Shown here in pieces: positions 32,921 to 43,928 of a stretch of 64,000 nucleotides of DNA (within the stretch, counting starts at the first letter, position 1; each line of letters starts with the position of its first letter). The notes under the pieces are model-generated. The model was not told where the DNA came from and ran no database searches. It saw only the letters and a list, made by a program, of their open reading frames with translations. Made by a program: the position numbers and the translations under genes. The stretch spans positions 186,001 to 250,000 of the forward strand of contig NZ_CAKKMV010000008.1 of the NCBI RefSeq assembly GCF_918697865.1. Direction: 5' to 3'. Origin of the DNA: Massilia sp. Bi118. Its GTDB lineage: Bacteria; Pseudomonadota; Gammaproteobacteria; Burkholderiales; Burkholderiaceae_D.

Positions 32921-33982
32921 ATGGACAAACCCGCTTTCAATACCGACGACGAGCGCTGGGCCGCGGTGCAGCAGCGTGCGCGCGAAGCCGACGGCATCTT
33001 CTATTACTCGGTGCGCACCACCGGCGTGTACTGCCAGCCTTCGTGTCCTTCGCGCGGCGCGCGGCGCGTCAACGTCGCCTTTCATGCGTCGCGCGAAGAC
33101 GCCGAAGCGGCCGGCTTCCGGCCCTGCCTGCGCTGCAAGCCGGACCAGCCGCCGCTGGCCGAACGCCAGGCTGCTGCCGTGGCGCAGGCTTGCCGGCTGA
33201 TCGATTCGTCGCCCGAGGAGCCCGACCTGGCCAGCCTGGCCGAAGCCTGCGGCATGAGCCGCTTCCATTTTCATCGCGTGTTCAAGGCGCATACCGGGAT
33301 CACGCCCAAGGCCTATGCGGCTGCGCGGCGAGCGGAACGCCTGCAGCAGGGACTCGTGCAGGCGCCGAGCGTGACCGCGGCCGCGTATGACGCCGGCTTC
33401 AATTCGAGCGGCCGCTTTTACGCGGCGTCGTCCGGCGTGCTGGGCATGACGCCGGTGCGCTACCGTTCCGGCGGCGGCGGTGAAGCGATCCGCTTTGCGG
33501 TGGCGGCCTGTTCGCTCGGCGCCTTGCTGGTGGCGGCTACCGACAAGGGCATCTGCTCGATCCTTCTGGGCGACGATCCCGACGCGCTGGTGCGCGACCT
33601 GCAGGACCGCTTCCCGAGGGCGGAGCTGATCGGCGCCGAGCCGTCGTTCGAAGCCACGGTGGCGCAGGTAGTGGCCTTTGTCGAGGCGCCGCGCATCGGG
33701 CTCGAGTTGCCGCTGGATTTGCGTGGCACCGCTTTCCAGCAGCGGGTCTGGCAGGCGCTGCGCGCGATTCCTGCCGGGCGCACGGTGGGCTATGCGGAGC
33801 TGGCCGCGCAACTGGGCATGCCGCAGGGCGCGCGTGCGGTGGCCGGGGCTTGTGCCGCCAATCCCATTGCGATCGCCGTTCCCTGTCATCGCGTGGTGCG
33901 CAACGATGGGTCGATTTCGGGTTATCGCTGGGGTGTGGAGCGCAAGAAGACCTTGCTTGAACGCGAGCTTGAGCAAAGTTAA
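32921..33982 (+). CDS. ada: bifunctional Ada: methylphosphotriester and O6-methylguanine DNA methyltransferase, AraC-type regulator
   Basis: The product is 353 residues from MDKPAFNTDDERW, with GGAG upstream. The zinc cysteines C38, C42, C69 and C72 are placed as in E. coli Ada; C38 accepts methyl from DNA phosphotriesters and turns the protein into an activator. An AraC-type helix-turn-helix region follows (LASLAEACGMSRFHFHRVFKA). The C-terminal transferase has the acceptor C322 in AVPCHRVV. All domains look complete, so both repair and adaptive-response induction should work. The stop codon TAA takes its last two bases from the first two bases of the adjacent RAYT element's inverted repeat. 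Confidence 0.96.
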   Translation: MDKPAFNTDDERWAAVQQRAREADGIFYYSVRTTGVYCQPSCPSRGARRVNVAFHASREDAEAAGFRPCLRCKPDQPPLAERQAAAVAQACRLIDSSPEEPDLASLAEACGMSRFHFHRVFKAHTGITPKAYAAARRAERLQQGLVQAPSVTAAAYDAGFNSSGRFYAASSGVLGMTPVRYRSGGGGEAIRFAVAACSLGALLVAATDKGICSILLGDDPDALVRDLQDRFPRAELIGAEPSFEATVAQVVAFVEAPRIGLELPLDLRGTAFQQRVWQALRAIPAGRTVGYAELAAQLGMPQGARAVAGACAANPIAIAVPCHRVVRNDGSISGYRWGVERKKTLLERELEQS

Positions 33983-34007
33983 ACCGGGGTCAGAGCCCGA
34001 TTTTTGG
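33981..34007 (+). repeat. left inverted repeat of the RAYT element
   Basis: The 27 bases begin AAACCGGGGTCAGAGCCCGA and are the exact reverse complement of 34794-34820. The first two bases complete the ada stop codon. Confidence 0.92.
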
Positions 34008-34021
34008 AAATATCTCTGCGG

Positions 34022-34660
34022 TTAGAGCATGCCAGTGTCCATCGCGTTTTGGGTAGGGCCTAGCGGACGATTGCTGTTGCCAGCTTTTCTGACCTCGTCG
34101 AGCAACTCTTCCGGCAAGGCGTCGTTGAACAAATGGCGGTATGCCGCATGGCGTGCCGCCTCGACCTTGCCCAAGCTTAAATACACGGAATGCGGTGTAA
34201 TCAGGGCGCTCTCCCGACCGAAAGCATTCGTCCGATGGCTGGACCACGGATAGTCAGCAGGCACATCCACCATATTTGCCCGCACGGGATTGAGTTCGAT
34301 GTAGCGTTGGCAGATCAGGAAATAACGCTCGTCCTGCACCGGACTCGAGCGAAACCGCCCCTCCCATAATGTGCCTGTGCGCGCATGACGGCGATTGAAA
34401 TATTGCACGTAGCGTTGGCCCAGCCGCTGCATCATCGTGCTCACACTATCGGTCGTGTCTGGCGAGAGCAGAAGATGGACATGGTTGCTCATGAGGACAT
34501 AGGCATGCACGGCGCAGCCTGCATCGAAAGCACACTCGCGCAGTGCGTCGAGGTAAATCAGGTAGTCATTCTGCAGATGGAAGCAGGGGGATCGGTTATT
34601 GCCCCGCTGGATGACATGCAGCGGAATCGAAGGGGAGACGACGCGGCGAGGACGTGGCAT
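34022..34660 (-). CDS. REP-associated tyrosine transposase (RAYT, Y1_Tnp/IS200-like)
   Basis: The product is 212 residues from MPRPRRVVSPSIPLHVIQRG, the typical RAYT opening; an open frame continues upstream but without family similarity. The HUH metal motif is SNHVHLLL (H60 and H62). The candidate nucleophile tyrosine is in QRYVQYFNRRH (84 or 87), and GTLWEGRFRSSPV and RYIELNPVRANMV are family blocks. RAYTs nick single-stranded DNA at palindromic ends and are thought to mobilise REP-like repeats. It looks intact. Its ends do not match the palindromic repeats at 8392 and 18143, so a link with them is not shown. Confidence 0.93.
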   Translation of the reverse strand: MPRPRRVVSPSIPLHVIQRGNNRSPCFHLQNDYLIYLDALRECAFDAGCAVHAYVLMSNHVHLLLSPDTTDSVSTMMQRLGQRYVQYFNRRHARTGTLWEGRFRSSPVQDERYFLICQRYIELNPVRANMVDVPADYPWSSHRTNAFGRESALITPHSVYLSLGKVEAARHAAYRHLFNDALPEELLDEVRKAGNSNRPLGPTQNAMDTGML

Positions 34661-34793
34661 GGGGAAGGCGAAAGTTGAAGGAAGCATAAGCGTAGATATG
34701 TTTGCCGCTGAACTTCCGACCGACATCAATCCTGCGTAAGACTGTTGAGGTCGTATGCTTTTTTGAGGCCTAGGGACTTCTGCTGGGTAATTG

Positions 34794-34820
34794 CCAAAAA
34801 TCGGGCTCTGACCCCGGTTT
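34794..34820 (-). repeat. right inverted repeat of the RAYT element
   Basis: The bases are the reverse complement of 33981-34007, without a mismatch. The amidohydrolase promoter-like sequence (TTGACC at 34829, TATACA at 34849) begins 8 bases beyond it, so the insertion stops just short of that promoter. Confidence 0.92.
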
Positions 34821-34889
34821 GATGCAGATTGACCGTTGCGCAATTTTCTATACACTCTCCTCCTTTACAAGAATATGGAGAGCCTCGCG

Positions 34890-36560
34890 ATGCGCCTCAA
34901 ACCCTTGCAGTCTGCCCTGTCCATCCTGATCGCCGCCGGCGCCATGGCTGCGGCCCACGCCGACACCGTGATCGACAACGCCAACGGCTACACGCTCAAC
35001 GCCAGGGGCGACATCGTCCAGTTCGCGTCGCTGGCCTTCGATGACAAGGGCAGGATCATCGCGGTGGGCGGTGCGAAGGAGGTGGCGGCGAAGGCGCCGA
35101 ATGCGAAGCATGTCGACCTGCAGGGCCGCACCGTGCTGCCGGGACTGATCGATGCGCACGGCCACGTGTTCGGCCTGGGCGCGATGCTGACCCAGCTCGA
35201 CCTGTCGACCTCGACCTCGCTGGACGGCGCCCTGAAGGCCATCGGCGATTACGCGCGCGCCAATCCGCAGCAGGCCTGGGTGCGCGGGCGCGGCTGGAAC
35301 CAGGAGATCTGGAAGCTGGGCCGCTTCCCGACCGCCAAGGAGCTCGATGGCGCAGTCAGCGACCGTCCGGTCTGGCTCGAGCGCGTCGACGGCCATGCCG
35401 GCTGGGCCAACAGCCGCGTGCTGGCGCTGGCCGGCATCACCGACAAGACCCCGGACCCGGTCGGCGGCAAGATCGTGCGCGATGCGAACGGCGTCGCCAC
35501 CGGCGTGCTGGTCGACGCTGCCCAGCAACTGGTCACCAAGGTGCTGCCGCACGAGACCGAGCAGGAAGGCCGCGTGATGCTCGACCGCGCCCTGGAAAAC
35601 ATGGCCAGCGTCGGCCTGACCAGCGTGCACGATGCCGGCATCACCGTCGGCGAGGACAAGCTCTACCGCGACTACGCCGACCACGACAAGCTGACGGCCC
35701 GCATCTACGCCATGATCGGCGGCACCGGCCCGGATTTTGACCAGTTGGCAAAAAATGGCCCGCTCCTGAATTACGGCCACGACATGTACGCACTGCGCGC
35801 GGTAAAACTGTACGCCGATGGCGCCCTGGGCAGCCGCGGCGCGGCCCTGCTGGCGCCCTACAGCGACGATCCGCACTCGCACGGCCTGCTGTTCCACACG
35901 AACAGGGAGATCGACGCGATGATCACCAAGGCCATCAAGAAGGGCTACCAGGTCAACGTGCACGCGATCGGCGACGCCGGCAACAAGCAGATCCTCGATA
36001 CCTTCGCGAAAGAGATCCCGGCAAATAAAGCCGCAGACAAGCGCCACCGCATCGAGCACGCCCAGGTAGTGACCCTGAGCGACATCCCGCGTTTCAAAAG
36101 CATCGGCATCATCCCGTCGATGCAGCCGACCCACGCCACCTCGGACAAGAACATGGCCGAGACCCGCATCGGCGCGGACCGCATGAAGGGCGCCTACGCC
36201 TGGCGCAGTTACCTAGCGCAGGGCTCGCGCATCGCCTGCGGCTCCGACTTCCCGGTCGAGGCGCCGAATCCCTTCTTCGGCATGCACGCCGCCGTCACGC
36301 GCCAGGACAAGGACGGCGCGCCGATCGCCGGCTGGTATCCGGAGCAGGAGATGTCGCTCAAGGAAGCCTTCCGCTGCTTCACGCTTGATGCGGCGTATGC
36401 CGGCCACCAGGAAAAGACGCTAGGCTCGCTCGAAGCCGGTAAATACGCCGACTTCATCGTCATCGACCGCGACCTGTTCAAGATGTCGCCCTACGACATC
36501 TACAAGACCACCGTGCTCGAAACCTGGGTCGGCGGCCGCCAGGTCTACCAGAAGAAATAA
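34890..36560 (+). CDS. secreted amidohydrolase, YtcJ-like (amidohydrolase family 3)
   Basis: The product is 556 residues from MRLKPLQSALSILIAAGA, with a signal peptide cut near AHADT; an ATG at 34875 would add five residues. Metal-binding motifs of the amidohydrolase fold are present: LIDAHGHVFGLG early, VNVHAIGDAGN, IEHAQVV and the terminal Asp in CGSDFPVEAPNPF. Relatives hydrolyse amide bonds of unknown small molecules, often exported. It lies between the RAYT element and hutU, and hutU has its own promoter, so it need not belong to the hut pathway. The substrate is unknown. Confidence 0.88.
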   Translation: MRLKPLQSALSILIAAGAMAAAHADTVIDNANGYTLNARGDIVQFASLAFDDKGRIIAVGGAKEVAAKAPNAKHVDLQGRTVLPGLIDAHGHVFGLGAMLTQLDLSTSTSLDGALKAIGDYARANPQQAWVRGRGWNQEIWKLGRFPTAKELDGAVSDRPVWLERVDGHAGWANSRVLALAGITDKTPDPVGGKIVRDANGVATGVLVDAAQQLVTKVLPHETEQEGRVMLDRALENMASVGLTSVHDAGITVGEDKLYRDYADHDKLTARIYAMIGGTGPDFDQLAKNGPLLNYGHDMYALRAVKLYADGALGSRGAALLAPYSDDPHSHGLLFHTNREIDAMITKAIKKGYQVNVHAIGDAGNKQILDTFAKEIPANKAADKRHRIEHAQVVTLSDIPRFKSIGIIPSMQPTHATSDKNMAETRIGADRMKGAYAWRSYLAQGSRIACGSDFPVEAPNPFFGMHAAVTRQDKDGAPIAGWYPEQEMSLKEAFRCFTLDAAYAGHQEKTLGSLEAGKYADFIVIDRDLFKMSPYDIYKTTVLETWVGGRQVYQKK

Positions 36561-36572
36561 CAGAGGAGGGGG

Positions 36573-36601
36573 TTGACGAGGTTGTATAGACAACCTAGAC
36601 T
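36573..36601 (+). promoter_or_regulatory. hutU operon promoter with HutC operator in the spacer
   Basis: TTGACG (36573-36578) and TAGACT (36596-36601) are 17 bases apart and fit a vegetative promoter. The spacer is filled by GGTTGTATAGACAACC (36580-36595), an imperfect palindrome close to known HutC boxes (TTGTATAtACAA type). A repressor bound there would block RNA polymerase. The ribosome site AGGAG is at 36616, 26 bases before... the hutU ATG at 36627 lies 7 bases after it. Assigned by inspection. Confidence 0.75.
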
Positions 36602-36626
36602 TTCTTGACATTCCCAGGAGCCAGCC

Positions 36627-38333
<1,707 letters not shown>

Positions 38334-38338
38334 GCACC

Positions 38339-39889
38339 ATGAACCACCTGACTCTCGAACCCGGCTCTCTTACCCTGAATGACCTGCGCACCGTCTGGCA
38401 ATCCGCCGGACGCCTGACTCTCGCTGCGGAAGCCTACGCCGACATCGAAGCCTCGGCCGCCACCGTGCAAGCCATCGTCGCCAAGGGCGATCCGGCCTAC
38501 GGCATTAACACCGGTTTCGGCATCCTGGCCAAGCGCCACATCCCGCAAGCCCAGCTCGAACAGCTGCAGCAGAACCTGATCCTGTCGCATGCGGTCGGCA
38601 CCGGCGAGCTGCTGCCGGACCATGTCGCGCGCCTCATCCTGCTGACGAAGATCGGCAGCCTGGCGCGCGGCTATTCCGGCGTGCGCCCGCTGATCGTCGA
38701 CACGCTCATCGCCCTGTACAACGCCGGCATCATGCCCGCCATCCCGTCGCAGGGTTCGGTCGGCGCATCCGGCGACCTGGCGCCGCTGGCCCACATGACC
38801 CTGGCCATGCTGGGCGTCGGCCAGGTGCGCATGAAGGGAGAATTGATGGACGCCGGCGCCGCGCTCGAAGCGGCCGGCATCGAGCCGGTGACCCTGGCGG
38901 CGAAGGAGGGCCTGGCCCTGATCAACGGCACCCAGGTCTCGACCGCGCTGGCCCTGCACGGCCTGTTCATGGCCGAGCGCCTGCTGGAAGGCGCGATGGT
39001 GACCGGCGCGCTGTCGCTGGACGCCGCGCGCGGCAGCGACGCCCCCTTCGACCCGCGCGTGCACGCGGTGCGCGGCCAGCCGGGCCAGATCGCCGCGGCG
39101 AAGATCTACCGCGAACTGGTGGCCGGCAGCGCGATCCGCGCTTCCCACCTGGTCGGCGACGAGCGCGTGCAGGATCCCTACAGCCTGCGCTGCCAGCCGC
39201 AGGTGATGGGCGCCGTGATGGACCTGATCGCCCAGGCCGGCCGCACCCTCTTGATCGAATCGAACGCCGTCACCGACAACCCGCTGATCTTCCCTGACGC
39301 GGACGCCGCCGGCGGCGCCACGATCGTCTCGGGTGGTAATTTCCACGCGGAACCTGTCGCCTTCGCGGCCGACACCCTGGCCCTGGCCATCGCCGAGATC
39401 GGCGCGCTGGCGGAGCGCCGCATCGCGCTGCTGATCGATTCGACCCTGTCCGGCCTGCCGCCCTTCCTGGTCAAGGAGCCGGGCGTGAATTCCGGCTTCA
39501 TGATCGCCCACGTGACGGCGGCCGCGCTGGCCTCGGAAAACAAGTCGCTGGCGCATCCGGCCAGCGTCGACAGCCTGCCGACCTCGGCCAACCAGGAAGA
39601 CCATGTCAGCATGGCCACCTTCGCGGCGCGCCGTCTCGACCAGATGGCGCACAATACGGGTGTCATCGTCGGCATCGAGCTGCTGGCGGCGGCGCAGGGG
39701 ATCGAGTTCCACCGTCCGCTCACCAGTTCGGGCCATCTGGAGCACGTACACGCCCAGCTGCGCGGGCGCGTGGCGGCCTTCGACGAAGACCGCTTCTTCG
39801 CGCCGGACATCGAAGCGGCCAAGCGGATGGTGATGCAGGGCGAGCTGTCCGCCGAATGCCGGGAGCTGTTCGCCGCGCTGCATCCTTGA
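38339..39889 (+). CDS. hutH: histidine ammonia-lyase
   Basis: The product is 516 residues. It removes ammonia from L-histidine to form urocanate, the first step. The MIO cofactor forms from A143-S144-G145 in [15 protein letters not shown]. Other conserved segments are [42 protein letters not shown] and QEDHVSM. It starts five bases after the hutU stop, so the two are translated from one message. Product urocanate is also the expected inducer that releases HutC. Confidence 0.98.
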   Translation: MNHLTLEPGSLTLNDLRTVWQSAGRLTLAAEAYADIEASAATVQAIVAKGDPAYGINTGFGILAKRHIPQAQLEQLQQNLILSHAVGTGELLPDHVARLILLTKIGSLARGYSGVRPLIVDTLIALYNAGIMPAIPSQGSVGASGDLAPLAHMTLAMLGVGQVRMKGELMDAGAALEAAGIEPVTLAAKEGLALINGTQVSTALALHGLFMAERLLEGAMVTGALSLDAARGSDAPFDPRVHAVRGQPGQIAAAKIYRELVAGSAIRASHLVGDERVQDPYSLRCQPQVMGAVMDLIAQAGRTLLIESNAVTDNPLIFPDADAAGGATIVSGGNFHAEPVAFAADTLALAIAEIGALAERRIALLIDSTLSGLPPFLVKEPGVNSGFMIAHVTAAALASENKSLAHPASVDSLPTSANQEDHVSMATFAARRLDQMAHNTGVIVGIELLAAAQGIEFHRPLTSSGHLEHVHAQLRGRVAAFDEDRFFAPDIEAAKRMVMQGELSAECRELFAALHP

Positions 39890-39908
39890 TCTTCTCAGGA
39901 TAGGAAAA

Positions 39909-40700
39909 ATGATGGATTTCAGGTTCGAGGCGGGCAAGCTGCCGCTGCTGGTATCGATGCCCCACGTGGGCACCGACATTCCCGACGACGTGGCCGCGAG
40001 CCTGATGCCCTGCGCGGCGGCGCGCGCCGATACCGACTGGCATCTCACCGAGCTGTATGGCTTCGCCAGGGAGATGGGGGCCTCGGTGCTGTCGGCGCGC
40101 TGGTCGCGCTACCTGATCGACCTGAACCGGCCTCCCGAGAACACCAACCTGTATCCGGGCCAGGACACCACCGGCCTGTGCCCCGTCGACACCTTCGGGC
40201 GCGAGCGCCTGTACCGCGAAGGCATGGAGCCGGACGAGCTTGAGGTGCGGCGCCGCCTGGAACTGTACTGGCGGCCGTACCACAATCAGCTGCGCGCGGA
40301 GCTGGACCGCCTGCTGGCCCTGCACGGCAAGGTGGTGCTGTGGGATGCGCACTCGATCGCGTCCCAGGTGCCGCGCTTTTTCGAAGGCCGGCTGCCGGAC
40401 CTGAACTTCGGCACCGCCGACGGCAAGTCCTGTTCGCAGGGACTGGAAGGCGCCGTGATCAAGCTGGTGGATAGCCAGGACCAGTTCTCCTTCGTCTTCA
40501 ACGGCCGCTTCAAGGGTGGCCACATCACCCGCTTCTACGGCAACCCGGCCGCAAACGTGCACGCGATCCAGCTCGAAATGGCGCAGTGCCTGTACATGAA
40601 CGAAGCCGCGCCCTTCGAATACCGCCCGGACGTGGCGGGCCAGGTGCAGCCGCTGCTGCGTGAGCTGCTGGGTGCGGCGGTGGAGTGGGTGCGCACATGA
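39909..40700 (+). CDS. hutG: N-formylglutamate deformylase
   Basis: The product is 263 residues. It hydrolyses N-formyl-L-glutamate to glutamate and formate, the last step of the five-step route. Family motifs are SMPHVGTDIPDDV, DTDWHLTELYGF and LFDAHSIAS-like LWDAHSIASQVP, with LIDLNRPPENTNLYPG, which probably hold the zinc ligands. AGGATAGGA precedes the start. Presence of this gene with hutF, instead of formiminoglutamase, shows that the formylglutamate branch is used. It overlaps hutF by four bases. Confidence 0.95.
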   Translation: MMDFRFEAGKLPLLVSMPHVGTDIPDDVAASLMPCAAARADTDWHLTELYGFAREMGASVLSARWSRYLIDLNRPPENTNLYPGQDTTGLCPVDTFGRERLYREGMEPDELEVRRRLELYWRPYHNQLRAELDRLLALHGKVVLWDAHSIASQVPRFFEGRLPDLNFGTADGKSCSQGLEGAVIKLVDSQDQFSFVFNGRFKGGHITRFYGNPAANVHAIQLEMAQCLYMNEAAPFEYRPDVAGQVQPLLRELLGAAVEWVRT

Positions 40701-42082
40701 GTTTGGCGAACCGCGCCCTGTTTGCGCGCCACGCGCTGCTACCCGAAGGCTGGCGCGAGGACGTGCTGCTGGAATGGGACGAGCGCGGCGACCTGAGCGC
40801 CGCCCTCGCAGGCATGGAGGCGCCCGCCGGCGTCGAACAGGCCGATTACGTCCTCCCCGGCATGACCAACCTGCACTCGCACGCCTTCCAGCGCGCCATG
40901 GCCGGCCTGGTCGAACAGGCCGGCGACACGAAGGACAGCTTCTGGACCTGGCGCGAACTGATGTACCGCTTCGCCGGGCGCATCACGCCCGAGCAGATGG
41001 AAGCGGTGGCCAGCCAGCTGCATGTGGAATGCCTGCGTCACGGCTACACCGGCATTTGCGAATTTCACTACGTGCAGCGCGACCAGGACGGCGAGCTGTA
41101 TGCCAACCCGGCCGAAACCGCGCTGCGGATTGCCGAGGCGGCGCGCCAGTCCGGCATCGGCCTGACCCTGCTGCCGGTGATGTACAGCTATGCGGGCTTC
41201 GGCGAACAACCCCTGAAGCCTGCGCAGAAGCGCTTCCGCACCGATCCCGAACTGGTGCTGCGCATCGTCGACAAGCTCGAAGCCCTGCGCGGGCCGCAGC
41301 TGGAAGTGGGCGCGGCGCCGCATTCGCTGCGCGCGGCATCCGGCGGCCAGCTGCGCGACCTGGTGGCGGGCATGCCGGCGGGGCGCCCGCTGCACATCCA
41401 CATCGCCGAGCAGCAGCTCGAAGTGCAGCAGTGCCTCGACGCCACTGGCATGCGTCCGGTCGATTACCTGATGCGCGAGGTCGAGGTCGACAGGCGCTGG
41501 TGCCTAGTGCACGCGACCCATCTGTCGGAGAGCGAGACCGCCGCGCTGGCGGCCAGCGGCGCTTGTGCCGGCCTGTGCCCGACCACCGAGGCCAACCTGG
41601 GCGACGGCCTGTTCCCGCTGGCGCCCTATATCGCCGCCGGCGGCGTGTTCGGCATCGGCAGCGACAGCCACGTGTCGCAGAGCGCGGTCGAAGAGCTGCG
41701 CTGGCTCGAATACGGCCAGCGCCTGGCGCAGCAGCAGCGCAACATCGCGGTCGCTATCGGAGGAAATGAGGACTGCCGCGACGTCGGCACCTATTTGTGG
41801 CGCCAGGCCCTGCGCGGCGGCGCCCAGGCGTCCGGACGCGCGGTCGGCAGCCTGGCGGCGGGAAGGCGCGCGGACCTGCTGGTGCTGGACAGCGCCCATC
41901 CGAATCTCGATGGCGTAGACTCGCACGAGGTGCTCGGCCGCTTCCTGTTCTGCGGTAACGACAACCTGGTGCGCGACGTGCTGGCCGGCGGCCGCTGGGT
42001 GGTGCGCGGCGGACGCCACGTCGAGCAGGATGCGATTGCCCGGCGCTATACTGCTGCGGTGCGCGCCTTGCGCAGCATGTGA
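40697..42082 (+). CDS. hutF: formimidoylglutamate deiminase
   Basis: The product is 461 residues from MSLANRALFARHALLPEGW; the ATG overlaps the hutG stop (ATGA). It deiminates N-formimino-L-glutamate to N-formyl-L-glutamate and ammonia. Amidohydrolase-fold motifs are GMTNLHSHAFQRAMAG (metal His pair), LHIHIAEQQLEVQQC and the metal Asp in GIGSDSHVSQS. WCLVHATHLSESE is also conserved. The gene feeds HutG, next to which it is translated. Confidence 0.96.
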   Translation: MSLANRALFARHALLPEGWREDVLLEWDERGDLSAALAGMEAPAGVEQADYVLPGMTNLHSHAFQRAMAGLVEQAGDTKDSFWTWRELMYRFAGRITPEQMEAVASQLHVECLRHGYTGICEFHYVQRDQDGELYANPAETALRIAEAARQSGIGLTLLPVMYSYAGFGEQPLKPAQKRFRTDPELVLRIVDKLEALRGPQLEVGAAPHSLRAASGGQLRDLVAGMPAGRPLHIHIAEQQLEVQQCLDATGMRPVDYLMREVEVDRRWCLVHATHLSESETAALAASGACAGLCPTTEANLGDGLFPLAPYIAAGGVFGIGSDSHVSQSAVEELRWLEYGQRLAQQQRNIAVAIGGNEDCRDVGTYLWRQALRGGAQASGRAVGSLAAGRRADLLVLDSAHPNLDGVDSHEVLGRFLFCGNDNLVRDVLAGGRWVVRGGRHVEQDAIARRYTAAVRALRSM

Positions 42083-42094
42083 GAGGAGTAGCCC

Positions 42095-42712
42095 ATGACG
42101 ATGCTTATCCCCTATGCCGGCCTGAGTCCGGTGTCCTGGAAGAACGGCGGAGGCAGCACGACGCAGATTGCCGTGTTCCCGCCCGACGCCGGTTTCGAGG
42201 AATTCGACTGGCGCGTCAGCCTCGCGACCATCGCCGAGGATGGCGCCTTCTCCGAATTCCCGGGCATCGAACGCACCCTGGCTCTGGTCGACGGCCATGG
42301 CATGACGCTCGAGATCGACGGCGAAGCCATGCTGCTGTCGAAGGCCGATCCGGTGGCCATCTTCGACGGCGAATCGCGGGTGGTGGCCAAGCTCAATCGC
42401 GGCGCCAGCACGGACTTCAACGTCATGACCCGCCTCGACCGCTGCTACCACCAGTTCGGCCGGCGCATGCTGAGCGGCGAATCGCGCTTCGTCGCGCGCG
42501 CGCCTGTGACCGTGCTGTTCCTGGCCGAGGGCGATGCCCTTGAGCTGTGCAGCGACGACCAGCGCATCAACATGGTCCGCTACGACGCCGTGCTGCTCGA
42601 CCAGGGCACGACCTGGACCCTGCAGGCGGGGCAGGGGATGATCTTCATCGCCGACATCCATTACTACGACAGCGAGGAAGAACTCGAGGATGAAGACGGC
42701 CACTATGAGTGA
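42095..42712 (+). CDS. hutD: HutD family cupin protein
   Basis: The product is 205 residues. It is a bicupin of unknown exact role, often found in hut operons and proposed to set the level of hut expression by binding a pathway intermediate. Conserved features include [15 protein letters not shown]-like [12 protein letters not shown], the [22 protein letters not shown] block, and [12 protein letters not shown] later. GAGGAG precedes the start. The 3' end overlaps hutI by 23 bases. The C-terminus is unusually acidic ([16 protein letters not shown]). Confidence 0.92.
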   Translation: MTMLIPYAGLSPVSWKNGGGSTTQIAVFPPDAGFEEFDWRVSLATIAEDGAFSEFPGIERTLALVDGHGMTLEIDGEAMLLSKADPVAIFDGESRVVAKLNRGASTDFNVMTRLDRCYHQFGRRMLSGESRFVARAPVTVLFLAEGDALELCSDDQRINMVRYDAVLLDQGTTWTLQAGQGMIFIADIHYYDSEEELEDEDGHYE

Positions 42713-43928
42713 ACCGGTGGACCTCCTGTTCGTCAACGCGCGCCTGGCCACGATGGCCGATGGCGGCTACGGCGTCGTCGAGGATGGCGCGGTGGCGGTG
42801 CGGGATGGCCTTATCAGCTGGGTTGGGCCGCGCAGCGAAGCGCCGGCGGCTGCGCGCGAACACGATTGCGGCGGCCTGTGGCTCACGCCTGGCCTGATCG
42901 ACTGCCATACCCACATCGTCCATGCCGGCAACCGCAGCGACGAATGGGAGGCGCGCCTGAACGGCGCCAGCTACGAGGACATCGCGCGCCAGGGCGGCGG
43001 CATCATGTCGACCGTGCGCGCGACCCGCGCCGCGAGCGAGGACGAGCTGCTGCGGCAAAGCGCGCCGCGCATCCAGGCCCTGCTGGCCGAGGGCGTGACG
43101 ACCCTGGAGATCAAGTCCGGCTACGGCCTCGATCTTGAATCCGAAGCGAAGATGCTGCGCGTGGCGCGCCGCGTGGGCGCGACCTTGCCGGTGAACGTGA
43201 CGACCACCTTCCTCGGCGCGCACGCGCTGCCGCCGGAATTCGCGGGCCGCGCCGGCGACTACATCGTCGAGGTCTGCGAGCGCATGCTGCCGGCGCTGGC
43301 GAAAGAGGGGCTGGCCGACGCCGTCGACGCCTTCTGCGAGCGCATCGGTTTTACGCATGCGCAGACGGCGCAGGTGTTCGAGGCGGCGCGAAAGTATCGG
43401 CTGCCGGTCAAGCTGCACGCCGAGCAGCTGTCCGACCAGGACGGTGCGGCGCTGGTGGCGGAATACGGCGGGCTGTCGGCCGACCACCTCGAATACCTGT
43501 CGCCGCGCGGCGCCGAGGCGATGGCGCGCGCCGGCACGGTGGCGGTGCTGCTGCCCGGCGCCTACTACTTCCTGCGCGAGACCATGATGCCGCCGCTGGC
43601 GCTCTTGCGCGAGGCCGGGGTGCCGCTGGCGGTGGCCACCGACTGCAATCCCGGCACCTCGCCCATGACCTCGCTGCTGCTGGCGCTGAACATGGCCTGC
43701 ACGATGTGGCGCATGACGCCGCTGGAAGCCCTGCGCGGCTGCACCGTCAACGCGGCGCGCGCGCTGGGCCGCGTTGACGTCGGCGTCATCGAAGCGGGCA
43801 GGCGGGCGGACTTCGCGCTGTGGGACATCGCGCGTCCGGCCGACCTGGCGTATGCGATCGGCGCGAATCCCTGCCGCGCCGTGGTGAACGGCGGCGTGCT
43901 GCGCGAACCCCGGATATGCTCAGGCTAG
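42690..43928 (+). CDS. hutI: imidazolonepropionase
   Basis: The product is 412 residues. It opens the ring of imidazolone-5-propionate to formiminoglutamate. It has the amidohydrolase fold with metal ligands in [14 protein letters not shown], the conserved [38 protein letters not shown] and the Asp in [11 protein letters not shown]. The ATG at 42690 has GAGGAAG 9 bases upstream; an ATG at 42705 is possible and would reduce the overlap with hutD. The 3' end overlaps the next gene by 13 bases. Confidence 0.96.
   Translation: MKTATMSEPVDLLFVNARLATMADGGYGVVEDGAVAVRDGLISWVGPRSEAPAAAREHDCGGLWLTPGLIDCHTHIVHAGNRSDEWEARLNGASYEDIARQGGGIMSTVRATRAASEDELLRQSAPRIQALLAEGVTTLEIKSGYGLDLESEAKMLRVARRVGATLPVNVTTTFLGAHALPPEFAGRAGDYIVEVCERMLPALAKEGLADAVDAFCERIGFTHAQTAQVFEAARKYRLPVKLHAEQLSDQDGAALVAEYGGLSADHLEYLSPRGAEAMARAGTVAVLLPGAYYFLRETMMPPLALLREAGVPLAVATDCNPGTSPMTSLLLALNMACTMWRMTPLEALRGCTVNAARALGRVDVGVIEAGRRADFALWDIARPADLAYAIGANPCRAVVNGGVLREPRICSG

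Larger units (their letters stand above)
33981..34820. mobile_element. RAYT transposon-like element, 840 bp with 27-bp perfect inverted ends
   Basis: The unit is bounded by two identical 27-bp inverted repeats (33981-34007 and 34794-34820) and contains one gene, a Y1/HUH REP-associated transposase on the minus strand. GGGTCAGAGCCCGATTTTT in the ends is a motif seen beside such transposases in many Proteobacteria. It sits between ada and an amidohydrolase gene in the hut region. No target duplication is seen, as expected for HUH enzymes. The exact outer edge could extend a little past the repeats. Confidence 0.85.

Noticed and set aside
42690-42712. Pseudo-overlap of hutD and hutI as a sign of a fusion
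   Set aside because: Both proteins are full length with normal ends. A 23-base overlap is ordinary operon packing, and a later ATG could shorten it.
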